40,271 bases of DNA from Chthonomonas sp035294165 (GCF_035294165.1 NZ_DATGLN010000180.1:1-40271), one strand, 5' to 3'; positions 8,050-16,595 are shown, numbered from the stretch's first letter. Notes: a model not told the origin generated them from the sequence alone. Numbers and translations are program-made.

Positions 8050-9381
8050 TCAATCGTTCAACAGAACACGCGCACTATGTCCCGGAATCATCACCGCACT
8101 CACCGGTCGTGTCATTAATTGCCCGGTCGGCATACCAGAAGCAGGAACAGGTCCGCCTCCCTTTGCCCCCACTAAATACTCGGTACGGCCTAAATCTATC
8201 TTTACGGGCTGAGTACCGGGATTCACTAAAACCATCCCTCTGGTGAAGTCGCGCCGATAGACTCCCCAGGCTGCATCCCAGTTGGCCGAAATCGTCCTTG
8301 CCGGCTCCGAAAGAGGCACGCCCAGCGGCACCGTGTATTCTGGATACCACGAGAGGGTGCTGGTATCGAACATATTAATATACGTATGATGGCCCTTAAT
8401 TAGTAGGTACGAGCCGATAACAAACCACCGAGCATCGTAATCCGAATCGCGTGTGTAAGATTGGCAGATCACGATCTTGTCGGCTCGAATGAGGGCTAAA
8501 AGACGGTTCATCTGAAGGTGCCAATCGCTTGGCATATAGTAGTTGCCCGGCCCCGCCAGCGCAAAACCCTCATTCATTCCCCCATCTCCAACCGCGTAGT
8601 CGGTAGTGTCCCACGCATTCACTAAGCCACCTAAATTCGGCAGATAGTAAAAGTGTTCTGGCTGGTCATGTAAGGACTTGCAGCAGTAGGCACCGTACAA
8701 ATTGAGATTCGGTATCCAGTTTTGCTTACACGCTTCAGCACTGGAGAACCAAGCAAACGGCGGGTTCACCTGGTTCATAAGAATATCCTGCGTATAACTA
8801 TCGGCGAACACCCCATCGTCTTCATTATCGCGTAGTCTCTTCAGAGCCGTCTCCGCCCAATACTTAGGCCATTTGGAAATGGGCTTGCCGTTCCTAAAGA
8901 GGATGTTCATCACGTCCCAATGATAGACATTTTGGGAAATGGGGCTTCCGTCGGCAGCCCTTAAAAACCAGTTTGGATGTTGTTTTATGTAGCCAAAATC
9001 GTTCGTCCAGCGCTCTCCATCCAAGAAAGCTGCCGTTCCGGCCCCCACAGCAAGCTGATAGTGCAGCACAATGAAATGCGGGTTCAACTTGCGAATCATC
9101 TCTGCCCAACTGCGGGTCTCCTTTTGGGTGCCCACATAATGGTCTGCGATAAACCGCCACTGAGCCTGGCTCAAAGAGGCTGCCGATGGCAGCTGATCGG
9201 AAAAGACGACGATCCTGTTGGTTGTATCGGGAAAGGGATGCGCTTCGGCACCAATCGGCTGTAAAGGGCGCGCGGCCACCTGCCCCAAAAGCCCAATCCA
9301 TCCCAGGAACATTATCGTTAAGGGACAACTTCGACGGTTCATAGCGCGTGAGAGGTGTGAGACGATGTTGGCGAAACCCAT
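8050..9381 (-). CDS. secreted putative glycoside hydrolase (TIM-barrel, GHL15-like)
   Basis: The 443-residue protein has an N-terminal signal-type helix at about residues 18-37, then a domain with features of putative glycoside hydrolase TIM barrels: IVVFSDQLP, HFIVLHYQLAVG, WDVMN, DGVFADSYTQD, NEGFALAGPGN and a C-terminal beta domain. The acidic residues in DGVFAD and MNEGFA are candidate catalytic or binding positions. The pattern recalls Pfam's hypothetical glycosyl hydrolase family 15, but this is memory, not a search. ATG 9381 directly follows the stop of the upstream gene and has GGAGGTGG 7 nt before it, so translation is coupled. An internal Met at residue 14 would give a shorter signal peptide but has no Shine-Dalgarno. 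Confidence 0.65.
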   Translation of the reverse strand: MGFANIVSHLSRAMNRRSCPLTIMFLGWIGLLGQVAARPLQPIGAEAHPFPDTTNRIVVFSDQLPSAASLSQAQWRFIADHYVGTQKETRSWAEMIRKLNPHFIVLHYQLAVGAGTAAFLDGERWTNDFGYIKQHPNWFLRAADGSPISQNVYHWDVMNILFRNGKPISKWPKYWAETALKRLRDNEDDGVFADSYTQDILMNQVNPPFAWFSSAEACKQNWIPNLNLYGAYCCKSLHDQPEHFYYLPNLGGLVNAWDTTDYAVGDGGMNEGFALAGPGNYYMPSDWHLQMNRLLALIRADKIVICQSYTRDSDYDARWFVIGSYLLIKGHHTYINMFDTSTLSWYPEYTVPLGVPLSEPARTISANWDAAWGVYRRDFTRGMVLVNPGTQPVKIDLGRTEYLVGAKGGGPVPASGMPTGQLMTRPVSAVMIPGHSARVLLND

Positions 9382-10482
9382 TCAGTTACCACCTCCGCGC
9401 CATTCGGCACTATCTACCCACACGATTCCTGGTGTTAGGCTGCGTTTATGGCCGGTTCTTATATCCATCACCCAGAGAGGCGTTCCCCACACCACGCGCT
9501 CGGTGCCGTCCCGATGTTTCCCATAGGGAACAAGGTCTCTATCGGCCCACATGACCTTCGTCCCATCCGGTGACCATAATAAAAACTGTCCATCGGTGAT
9601 AGGTTTGGCCTTTCCCGTGTTCATGTCCACATAATAGAAACCATATAACGGCCTAACGGTGCTGTTTCCTTCATCGCTCCACAGGACAAGATGGCTTCTG
9701 TCTTGGGGAATCTTTTGCAATCGTGCAACGCGAATATCTTGTAACGATATATAGGCGCCTTCTGGGGTCATTTGCGAGGGCTGAAAGCGAAGCCGACGCT
9801 CTATCTTCCCATCTAATCCGATTGTGCAGATTCCCGGAACGGTCTGTCCGCTATCGTCAACATAATCACAAGCTCCTACAATCGTGCTGTTATTCCACCA
9901 CACGGGGCAGTCGAGATGCGTTTCCACTTTAATCTGCTGCTGGGTAACTAGGTTGATCAGCACATCCGGCTTGCCGGAGTCGGGATCGGCAGAAACATAG
10001 AGATATCGCCTATTTGGCGACACCACCGCATTGGGGTTTTTCTCCCAGGGTGTTAACGTATGCTGCCGCCCGGGCAACGTGTATAGCTTGCCGTTGACGA
10101 TCAATGCGCGGCTATCCTCAGTCCAAGAGAAGGTTAGAAAACCAAAAGAGGTGATCTTAGCGATTCGCATCAAATGGTGTCCCCTAGCGTCCATCACATA
10201 GACGGCGTTCGCATAGGCATTGCGGCGCTCATACTCACGATCAAAAGCAATAAAACGGCCGTTTGACGACCATAGTGGGCCGGTATCGTCTGTAGAGCCA
10301 TAGGTTAACTGAATACGTCCGGAGCCATCGGGGTTTATTCGATAAATATGAAAATGGCTTAACCGATGACTATGAGGCGGAAAATAGTAACGTGCCGCAT
10401 ACACAATGTCTCGCTCGGCTCTAGCCCCAAATCCGAAGCCGCTCAAAAGCAAGCTAAAAATAAGAGTGAACGCCCTTTGCAT
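9382..10482 (-). CDS. secreted TolB-like (PD40) beta-propeller protein
   Basis: From ATG 10482 the protein begins with a clean signal peptide (MQRAFTLIFSLLLSGFGFGARA), then about six PD40/WD-like blades, such as RINPDGSGRIQLTYGSTDDT, LWSSNGRFIAFDREYE, VYVMDARGHHLMRI, WTEDSRALIVNG and FLLWSPDGTKVMWADRD. Propellers of this kind in the periplasm or outside the cell bind proteins or ligands. The frame is open to GTG 10530, but that start lies inside a strong hairpin, so 10482 is preferred. Its stop touches the start of the glycoside-hydrolase-like gene. Confidence 0.78.
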   Translation of the reverse strand: MQRAFTLIFSLLLSGFGFGARAERDIVYAARYYFPPHSHRLSHFHIYRINPDGSGRIQLTYGSTDDTGPLWSSNGRFIAFDREYERRNAYANAVYVMDARGHHLMRIAKITSFGFLTFSWTEDSRALIVNGKLYTLPGRQHTLTPWEKNPNAVVSPNRRYLYVSADPDSGKPDVLINLVTQQQIKVETHLDCPVWWNNSTIVGACDYVDDSGQTVPGICTIGLDGKIERRLRFQPSQMTPEGAYISLQDIRVARLQKIPQDRSHLVLWSDEGNSTVRPLYGFYYVDMNTGKAKPITDGQFLLWSPDGTKVMWADRDLVPYGKHRDGTERVVWGTPLWVMDIRTGHKRSLTPGIVWVDSAEWRGGGN

Positions 10483-10509
10483 TTGCCTACACGCCCAAAG
10501 AATCAGGAT

Positions 10510-10534
10510 CGGGGTGAGGTTCCTCCTCACCCCG
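10510..10534 (-). terminator. 10-bp GC-rich hairpin after the Gly/Pro/Tyr-rich protein gene
   Basis: Arms CGGGGTGAGG and CCTCACCCCG (10510-10519 and 10525-10534) close a 5-nt loop 36 nt after the upstream stop. The minus-strand downstream tract is only weakly T-rich (ATTCTTT), so partial termination is likelier than a full stop. Confidence 0.5.
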
Positions 10535-10570
10535 TGGACAGCAGTGACCCAATTTTTCGATCCGAACGTA

Positions 10571-12259
10571 CTAAGAGCGAGAGACGCCGGTTAGATTCGT
10601 GATGGTGCTTGTCCGCACGGTTATGGCGTGGAGCTGTTGAGGAGACAACACACCACCGCTACCGTAGGGGCTGCTGCCGGGCATTCCGGGCATCGAGCTA
10701 CCTCCAGCAAACGGCGGCCTCCCCCCCATTCCATAGGGCGAAGAGCTGCCGCCATAGGGAGACATTCCAGGATAGCCCCCTGGCGCCCCTGGATAGCCGC
10801 CCGGCCCACCGGGGTAGCCACCGTAAGGAGACCCACCGCCATAGGATGGCCCTCCTACAGGAGGCCCCCCCGGCTTCATGCCTCCCTGGCGTCCACCGTA
10901 AGGCGCTCCTCCATAGGGCATACCTCCATAAGGCGCACCACCCATTGCATAGGGCGAGGAGATACCCCCCATCCCGGGGGGACCGCCTGGCATGCCCGGA
11001 TACCCACCTTCAGGAGGCATACCGCCCGGCCCCCCATAAGGCATCCCATAGCTGGTAGTGGTTAGACCACTGGCCGTGGCGTTGTTGATCTGGGCGGGAG
11101 TATCTCCTTTTATCGTCAATGTACTAACCATCTTTACCACACGCCCGGCCGTGTAGGCAAAGTAGATGTCGCGCTCGAAGGTGATTTTGGGCTTTTGAAT
11201 GGGAATGCCGTTGAACATGATCGTGTCGGGCAGCTTCGCCGTCTCCGTAGTAGAGTCAAACGATTGATGAATCTTGGCTGTTGGGTAGCCATTCTGCCAC
11301 TCCAAATCTACCAGGCGACTGTGCAGCGTCACTTTAGGCTGATCGCCCGACGGCAAACCGGGGATATCTATCCGTTGCTCTGGAGTGATCCACCTCTCCC
11401 CAACGGAGACGGCGGCCTCCGGCAGCGTGGGCAGGTTAAGCGCATCTAACTCCAAAATATTGGGTTGGGCAGACGCAGCTGCTCCCTGCTGGTAAGCTGC
11501 CAACCGGCCTTGCGGCGCGGAAACGGTTCTCACAGAGTTCGAGTCGACCTCATAGTGAATCCTGCCCAAGGCATCGAGCAGCTGGTAGACCGAAGAAGGC
11601 AACTGATTTTGTGGGTAGGTGAACTGCTGTCCACCCTGCATCAGCGTTAATGCGGTAAGTTTGTCACGCACAAGCGCTTCTGGCAAAGGTTGCTCGATAT
11701 CGAAAAGCAGCTTGCTTTCAACCGAAGAGAGGGGCACGTCGCTGCTAGAGCCGGTTTCCGAAAAACCTCCCACAATCACCGACGAACTGTCGCGGCTATA
11801 GTGAAACTGAAAACCCTCCGGGAACCGATAGCGTAAGCGCAAAACAGAGGGGCCATTATGAATGATATTGGCGACGTTGACGCGGATGGAAGTCGAGCCG
11901 AGTTGGACGCTGCCGTTAGCCTGATCGGGCGCAGGGCCGAAAAGCACCAATCGCACCGTGTGCTCACCATCCGAAACCCCCAAATCCTTTGTAGCCCAGA
12001 TATAGGTGAAGGGCTTATCGGAGTTCCGTTGTGGATAGACCGCAGCGGTGAACTTCCCATCAATGTAGACGCTAACATAGCCCTCCGGCGGGATGCTGGC
12101 ACGCGGCACCTCAATGGCCACGTTCTCACGAACGGTGGCACCATCCGGCGGGCGAATAATGGTAAACGGTATCCCCTGCCCGCGCGCCCACGGCGTCCCT
12201 AGCAAGCATATAATAGGGAGCAAGTAGACGCCTAAGCGCATCATGCTACGGTAGAACAT
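10571..12259 (-). CDS. secreted protein with Ig-like N-terminal domain and Gly/Pro/Tyr-rich C-terminus
   Basis: The 562-residue protein has a signal peptide (MMRLGVYLLPIICLLGTPWARGQ), an Ig-like domain at about residues 30-125 (PPDGATVRENVAIEV ... YVSVYIDGKF ... GEHTVRLVLFG), and a mixed domain to about residue 400 with YRFPEGFQFHYS and TLPEAAVSVGERWITPEQ. After that come roughly 140 residues of PYGG, GGYPG and GMP repeats. The start at ATG 12259 has AAGGAGGGG 9 nt upstream; a longer frame to 12340 would begin inside the promoter. It likely works at the cell surface with the two secreted proteins downstream. No family name is assigned. Confidence 0.75.
   Translation of the reverse strand: MFYRSMMRLGVYLLPIICLLGTPWARGQGIPFTIIRPPDGATVRENVAIEVPRASIPPEGYVSVYIDGKFTAAVYPQRNSDKPFTYIWATKDLGVSDGEHTVRLVLFGPAPDQANGSVQLGSTSIRVNVANIIHNGPSVLRLRYRFPEGFQFHYSRDSSSVIVGGFSETGSSSDVPLSSVESKLLFDIEQPLPEALVRDKLTALTLMQGGQQFTYPQNQLPSSVYQLLDALGRIHYEVDSNSVRTVSAPQGRLAAYQQGAAASAQPNILELDALNLPTLPEAAVSVGERWITPEQRIDIPGLPSGDQPKVTLHSRLVDLEWQNGYPTAKIHQSFDSTTETAKLPDTIMFNGIPIQKPKITFERDIYFAYTAGRVVKMVSTLTIKGDTPAQINNATASGLTTTSYGMPYGGPGGMPPEGGYPGMPGGPPGMGGISSPYAMGGAPYGGMPYGGAPYGGRQGGMKPGGPPVGGPSYGGGSPYGGYPGGPGGYPGAPGGYPGMSPYGGSSSPYGMGGRPPFAGGSSMPGMPGSSPYGSGGVLSPQQLHAITVRTSTITNLTGVSRS
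10650..11055 (-). repeat. low-complexity Gly/Pro/Tyr coding repeat
   Basis: About 135 codons encode irregular repeats of PYGG, YPG, GGPP and GMP. The degenerate repeats also create long shadow frames on the other strand. Such tails resemble adhesive or disordered surface segments. Confidence 0.8.
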
Positions 12260-12311
12260 CGTCAACGACCCCTCCTTCAGAAATCTCTTGCTGCTTCCGA
12301 ACGTGTATTTC

Positions 12312-12340
12312 AGTGTATCATAGTTCCTTGTACAAGTCAA
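12312..12340 (-). promoter_or_regulatory. promoter of the three-gene secreted-protein cluster
   Basis: Minus-strand TTGACT (12335-12340) and TACACT (12312-12317) are 17 nt apart, with TGA just before the -10 (extended -10). The start falls near 12305, about 46 nt before ATG 12259. Confidence 0.65.
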
Positions 12341-12383
12341 GCACTCATTTATCCTATACGGCAGAGAGAGGACAAGGGAAAAT

Positions 12384-12403
12384 TTTGGATATTTTTATCC
12401 AAA
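12384..12403. promoter_or_regulatory. AT-rich inverted repeat, possible operator in the divergent intergenic region
   Basis: TTTGGATA and TATCCAAA form a perfect 8-bp inverted repeat around TTTT. TTGGATA recurs at 12427-12433, nearer the aldo/keto reductase. The repeat lies between two divergent transcription units and may bind a shared regulator. Confidence 0.4.
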
Positions 12404-12455
12404 TATTGACTCTGCCATCTCTAATGTTGGATACTATTTAGTAGTGAAAACCGTT

Positions 12456-12476
12456 CGAAGGGTTCATTGCCCTTCG
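12456..12476 (+). promoter_or_regulatory. leader stem-loop just upstream of the aldo/keto reductase Shine-Dalgarno
   Basis: CGAAGGG and CCCTTCG pair around a 7-nt loop and are followed by TCTTTT and then the Shine-Dalgarno GGGAGGT. The layout could be an attenuator or a 5' stabilising hairpin. The T-run is short. Confidence 0.4.
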
Positions 12477-12495
12477 TCTTTTGGGAGGTAAAAAC

Positions 12496-13515
12496 ATGGA
12501 ATACCGTGTGTTAGGAGAAACGGGGCTTAAAGCTTCCGCCGTCGGTTTTGGGGTCTGGACCGTCGCCACAACCATGTGGGGCATCAATGACGATGAGGTG
12601 GGCATTCGCCTGCTGCGTCGCGCCTTCGATCTCGGCATAAACTTCTTCGATACCGCCGATGTCTACGGCGACGGAAAGGGCGAGACGTTGCTCGCCGACG
12701 CACTCGAAAATCATCGTCATGAGATCGTTATCGCCACCAAATTTGGCTACGATTTCTACAACTACCCTGGCGTTCAGCCCGGCCAGAGAGAAAGGCCTCA
12801 AGACTGGACACCAGCGTTCGTACGTCGCGCTTGTGAACAGAGCTTACAACGTCTGCGCACCGACCACATAGACCTTTATCAACTTCACAACCCGCGCCTC
12901 TCCGCACTTCAAAGCGACGATCTTTTTGCCACGCTCGAAGTGCTTAAGCAGGAGGGAAAAATTCGCTCCTATGGTGCAGCCTTAGGGCCGGCGCTGCGAC
13001 CTGAACGACAGATAGAGGAGGGCCTCTACAGCGTCAAAGAGCGCCGCATGGCCGTCCAGATCATCTACAACATGCTGGAACAACAGCTCGGTGAGCCGAT
13101 CTGCCCGGCAGCAAAAGAGGCCGGTGTTCCCGTCATCGTGCGTGTTCCCCACGCTTCTGGCATTTTGGAAGGGCGCTACACCACCGAAACCACCTTCGAT
13201 ACAAACGACCACCGCAGCTTCCGCCTCACCAACGATCAGATGCGCCAAGAGTGGCTTATCAATGGGCTAAAGAAACTGGAAAAGTTGCGCTTTGCTGCCG
13301 AATCGGCAGGCCGCACACCTGGCCAGATGGCCATCCAGTGGCTGCTCGCTCAGCCTGCCATCGTGTCGGTATTGCCCAACATCTACGACCATGCTCAGTT
13401 GGAGGAGTTCGCCAAAGCACCCGATACTCCCCCCTTTACCCAAGAAGAGCTGGACAAAGTGGCCGATCTCTATGCCAACAACTTCTACCTAGAGCCGACG
13501 GCAGCTACCCCCTAA
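12496..13515 (+). CDS. aldo/keto reductase
   Basis: The 339-residue protein is an NADPH-dependent TIM-barrel oxidoreductase of the aldo/keto reductase superfamily. The catalytic tetrad appears complete: Asp and Tyr in FFDTADVYGDGKGE, Lys in IATKFGYDF and His in DLYQLHNP. The C-terminal cofactor region follows the usual pattern (GQMAIQWLLAQPAIVSVLPNI). The substrate cannot be told. ATG 12496 is chosen because GGGAGGT lies 6 nt upstream; the frame is open to TTG 12481. The leader contains a hairpin. It is divergent from the secreted-protein cluster. Confidence 0.92.
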   Translation: MEYRVLGETGLKASAVGFGVWTVATTMWGINDDEVGIRLLRRAFDLGINFFDTADVYGDGKGETLLADALENHRHEIVIATKFGYDFYNYPGVQPGQRERPQDWTPAFVRRACEQSLQRLRTDHIDLYQLHNPRLSALQSDDLFATLEVLKQEGKIRSYGAALGPALRPERQIEEGLYSVKERRMAVQIIYNMLEQQLGEPICPAAKEAGVPVIVRVPHASGILEGRYTTETTFDTNDHRSFRLTNDQMRQEWLINGLKKLEKLRFAAESAGRTPGQMAIQWLLAQPAIVSVLPNIYDHAQLEEFAKAPDTPPFTQEELDKVADLYANNFYLEPTAATP

Positions 13516-13616
13516 AAGAAGCTCGGCTTAAAGCGCCAAACCATCTATGTCATCTCCGCACCCTTAGGGGTACGGGGAAGGGGTTGAAACTTGTTGCTTG
13601 ATTCGGGGTCTAAAAA

Positions 13617-13638
13617 GGAGGTGATGCATCGTTATTGA
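13617..13638 (+). promoter_or_regulatory. long Shine-Dalgarno with tetrapeptide ORF ahead of the WD40 gene
   Basis: AAAGGAGGTGAT matches the 16S anti-Shine-Dalgarno along its whole length. The only ATG near it (13624) overlaps the site and opens a four-residue frame ending at 13638. In the WD40 frame only ATC, GTT and ATT follow at normal spacing. A leader mini-ORF or a noncanonical start is possible. Confidence 0.35.
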
Positions 13639-13663
13639 TTGTTGCGAAGGAAGGAGCAAGGAG

Positions 13664-14749
13664 TTGGTCATTACCAGACTACGGTTTGCACGGACGATAT
13701 CTACGCGCGGTACTGCAGTCAAAATGCTATGCATCCTGCTCAGCGTGGCCTTTGCCTATCCGGTTCAAGCGCAGCTTGGCCGCTCGCGTGCACCAAGTCC
13801 TTCCAAACCAGCCCAAACTCCCACCATTCCTTCTACTCCAACTCTCAATCTTATGCCACTGCCAAAAGTGATCTCGGCCAGCAGAAACATCAAATTGTGG
13901 GACACCAGCGGCCAACCTACCCTTCAGATCGACCCGAATACCGGCGACCTTAACGCTTTGACACTCGGCACGAAAGACGGGCAGCAAATGCTGATCTCCG
14001 GTGGAGCGGATGGCGTTGTACGCCTCTGGAATCTGGCCTCAGGTGCACCCGGCGACACACTTGCTGTGAACCATGGCCCTATAACCGCACTGGCTCTTTC
14101 TCCTGATAACACGATTCTTGCTGTAGGTGCCGCCGATGGTTCCATTAGCCTTTGGGCGTGGCAACAAGGGCGTTTGCTCGCTGCCGTGCCAGCCCATAGC
14201 GACGCGGTTACAGGCCTCATCTACGCTCCCGATAACCATACCCTCATTAGCGCCGGCGCCGACCGACAGATTCGGGTATGGCTGTTGTTCGATAACGGAC
14301 GCAGAATCGTTTTGCGCTCCAGCATCCTAGCCCATGACGCCCCCATCACCGGCATAGCCCTGCTTGCCGGAGCTACCCAAGTCGCCAGCGTCTCCGAAGA
14401 TGGCTATCTGATGATCTGGAACCTTGCCACAGGAGCACAGATTCGGCGTGTTTTCGTTTGCGAACGTGGTGTCACCGCTCTTGCCGCCTCCCCCGACGGC
14501 AAAACCCTGGCCACCGGCGATTCCAACGGCCATATCCGCCTCTGGAATGCCGCGACAGGAATGCCCCTCGCTTTCCAAGGGAATCTCCCTCAACCCCCCC
14601 GCACCCTCCTCTGGAGTGCCGATGGCACTGTGCTCATCTGTGGCGCTGCCGATAATACTCTCAGCTTCTGGAACGTAAATACAGATAAGCAGGTCGCCTG
14701 TATCGCTGCCCATGACGGCCCGGTACGGGCGCTCGTACTTGCACCCTAA
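13664..14749 (+). CDS. exported seven-bladed WD40-repeat beta-propeller
   Basis: The 361-residue protein shows seven WD40 units ending in IKLWDTSG, VVRLWNLASG, ISLWAWQQG, IRVWLLFDNG, LMIWNLATG, IRLWNAATG and LSFWNVNTD, enough for one closed propeller. An exported location is inferred from the signal-like MLCILLSVAFAYPVQAQ at about residues 21-37. The start is uncertain: TTG 13664 has AAGGAG 7 nt upstream but gives a long charged leader, while ATG 13724 gives a standard signal peptide but lacks a Shine-Dalgarno. The next gene, chdC, follows after 28 nt. Confidence 0.8.
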   Translation: MVITRLRFARTISTRGTAVKMLCILLSVAFAYPVQAQLGRSRAPSPSKPAQTPTIPSTPTLNLMPLPKVISASRNIKLWDTSGQPTLQIDPNTGDLNALTLGTKDGQQMLISGGADGVVRLWNLASGAPGDTLAVNHGPITALALSPDNTILAVGAADGSISLWAWQQGRLLAAVPAHSDAVTGLIYAPDNHTLISAGADRQIRVWLLFDNGRRIVLRSSILAHDAPITGIALLAGATQVASVSEDGYLMIWNLATGAQIRRVFVCERGVTALAASPDGKTLATGDSNGHIRLWNAATGMPLAFQGNLPQPPRTLLWSADGTVLICGAADNTLSFWNVNTDKQVACIAAHDGPVRALVLAP

Positions 14750-14777
14750 TTTCGATCCGCTAGCAAGGAGATGAACA

Positions 14778-15470
14778 ATGGAAAACCGTGGTCGTACCAT
14801 GGTCGAATTCGCTTTCTATAAAGTTGACCCCGCTTGGCGACGCCAACCCGATGAAGTTCGAGAAAAAGACAAGGCCGACTTCGCCTGCGCGGTGGAAGAG
14901 GCCGCCGACGAAATGATGATCCGTAGCTACTCCCTTACCGGCATTCGAGGTGACGTAGACCTCCTGCTTTGGATGGCTTCACCTGACCTCGACCTCCTGC
15001 GAAACCATGCGGCTCGCTTTCTACGAACCGGCATCGGCCGCTGGATGACACAGCCCTACTGCTTCCTCTCCATGACGAAAGCCTCCCAATACAAAGACCC
15101 GACCGCAAAAAACGAACCGGAAGGGCGTCGCCTCATCATCCGCCCCACCGGGCGCAAATTCCTCTTTGTTTATCCTTTCGTCAAAACACGCGCCTGGTAT
15201 CGAATGCCTTACGAGGAACGCCAGAAGGCCATGGCGGAGCATATAGAGCTTGGGCATAAATATCCGACGGTTAAACTCAACACCACCTACTCTTTTGGCA
15301 TTGATGACCAAGAGTTTGTGGTTGCCTTTGAAACCGACATTCCGGCCGACTTTCTCGATCTTGTACAACATATGCGGGAATCGGAGGCAAGCGCTTATAC
15401 CCTTCGGGATACCCCAACCTTTACGTGCGTACAGGTGCCGCTGCGTGAAGCTCTTGATGCAATTGGCTAA
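14778..15470 (+). CDS. chdC: coproheme decarboxylase (HemQ/ChdC, chlorite-dismutase family)
   Basis: The 230-residue protein matches the chlorite dismutase-like family. Aligned by eye to Listeria HemQ, Tyr132 in YPFVKTR corresponds to the catalytic Tyr147, Lys136 to Lys151, and His155 in AEHIELG to the proximal heme ligand His174. The GIDDQEF segment also aligns to the family's GxDDxE pattern. The enzyme would decarboxylate coproheme III to heme b with peroxide in the last step of the coproporphyrin-dependent pathway. Phe134 stands where Listeria has Met149, and Asn168 where it has Gln187. AAGGAG lies 8 nt before ATG. No other heme genes are near; queG follows 21 nt later. Confidence 0.85.
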   Translation: MENRGRTMVEFAFYKVDPAWRRQPDEVREKDKADFACAVEEAADEMMIRSYSLTGIRGDVDLLLWMASPDLDLLRNHAARFLRTGIGRWMTQPYCFLSMTKASQYKDPTAKNEPEGRRLIIRPTGRKFLFVYPFVKTRAWYRMPYEERQKAMAEHIELGHKYPTVKLNTTYSFGIDDQEFVVAFETDIPADFLDLVQHMRESEASAYTLRDTPTFTCVQVPLREALDAIG

Positions 15471-15491
15471 ATATAACGCCCTCGCCACAAC

Positions 15492-16595
15492 ATGCAGACC
15501 ATAATAACACGCGAAGAGCAGATTAAAGCCTATGCTAAAGAGCTAGGCTTCGATCTTGTCGGCATCGCGGAGGCCAGTCCCTCGATCTTTCAACGAGAGT
15601 ACCGCGACTGGCTTGAAAAGGGATATGCCGGTCAGATGGACTACCTTGCCCGCAATCTGGAGCGACGGCTAAACCCTCAAGAGCTTCTGCCCAACGCACG
15701 CTCTCTTATCGTTGTGGGTATGAACTACTATGCCGACACAGAAGAGGGGCCGGGAACTCCTCCTGCGCGTCCAAACCATGCCATTTTCGCCCGTTACGCT
15801 CGTGGGGACGACTACCACGATGTGATGACAAAACGCCTCTACCAACTTTTGGAGCACATCAAAAAACACATCGCGCCAAACGTCTCCGGGAGAGTCTATG
15901 TAGATGCAGGCCCTCTACTCGAAAGAGAGGTGGCTCAGCGTGCCGGTCTCGGCTGGTTCGGCAAAAACACCATGCTGATCCACTCGCGCCGTGGCTCTTA
16001 TTTCTTCCTCGGCGCTCTGGTAACCGATCTCGACCTTGAACCCGACCGGCCGGCTGAAGGCCACTGCGGACGATGCATGCGTTGCATCGAAGCCTGCCCT
16101 ACGGGTGCCCTTATCGCTCCGTACCAACTCGATGCTCGCCGCTGCATATCCTATCTCACTATCGAACTAAAGGAGGCCATCCCCGTGGAGTTGCGCCCCG
16201 CGCTCTCGGCCAATGGCAACCGCGTTTTCGGTTGTGACATCTGCCAGGAGGTCTGCCCTTTCAACCAAAAGTTCAGCACACCCACCACAGAGCCGGCGTT
16301 TCAGCCCCGTGAGATCACCCAAAACAGCCGCTTAGTAGACTTATTGCGATTAAGCGAACCGGAGTTTCGAGAAAAGTTTCGAAAAAGCCCGGTGAAACGT
16401 GCAAAACGAAGGGGGTTGCTGCGCAATGTCGCTGTTGCTCTTGCCTATAGCGACGATCCGGAGGCAGAATTCGCACTTCAAAACGCCGCCGAACATGACC
16501 CCGATCCTCTCGTACGAGAGCACGCTGCTTGGGCGCTCGATACGTTAAGAAAGCGCAAAACCACCTCATCACGCCCTCACCCAAACCAGGCCTAA
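15492..16595 (+). CDS. queG: epoxyqueuosine reductase
   Basis: QueG reduces epoxyqueuosine to queuosine in tRNA using cobalamin and two [4Fe-4S] clusters. The 367-residue protein has the family layout: an N-terminal cobalamin-binding region with VDAGPLLEREVAQRAGLGWF (Asp138 matches the conserved catalytic position), then CGRCMRCIEACP (Cys192, 195, 198, 202), Cys218, and CDICQEVCPFN (Cys248, 251, 255), followed by a HEAT-like C-terminus (AEFALQNAAEHDPDPLVREH). Length is typical. No clear Shine-Dalgarno precedes the ATG, so coupling to the chdC gene 21 nt upstream is likely. Confidence 0.95.
   Translation: MQTIITREEQIKAYAKELGFDLVGIAEASPSIFQREYRDWLEKGYAGQMDYLARNLERRLNPQELLPNARSLIVVGMNYYADTEEGPGTPPARPNHAIFARYARGDDYHDVMTKRLYQLLEHIKKHIAPNVSGRVYVDAGPLLEREVAQRAGLGWFGKNTMLIHSRRGSYFFLGALVTDLDLEPDRPAEGHCGRCMRCIEACPTGALIAPYQLDARRCISYLTIELKEAIPVELRPALSANGNRVFGCDICQEVCPFNQKFSTPTTEPAFQPREITQNSRLVDLLRLSEPEFREKFRKSPVKRAKRRGLLRNVAVALAYSDDPEAEFALQNAAEHDPDPLVREHAAWALDTLRKRKTTSSRPHPNQA

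Noticed and set aside
10609..11065. Two plus-strand frames of 145-149 codons rich in His, Arg and Pro
   Set aside because: They lie opposite the Gly/Pro/Tyr repeat of the minus-strand gene; the repeat composition removes stops in other frames.
12406..12437. TTGACT and TACTAT as a promoter for the aldo/keto reductase
   Set aside because: The spacing is 20 nt, outside the normal range.
14327..15488. Minus-strand frames of 155-157 codons opposite the WD40 and chdC genes
   Set aside because: Shadows of genes with clear motifs on the plus strand.
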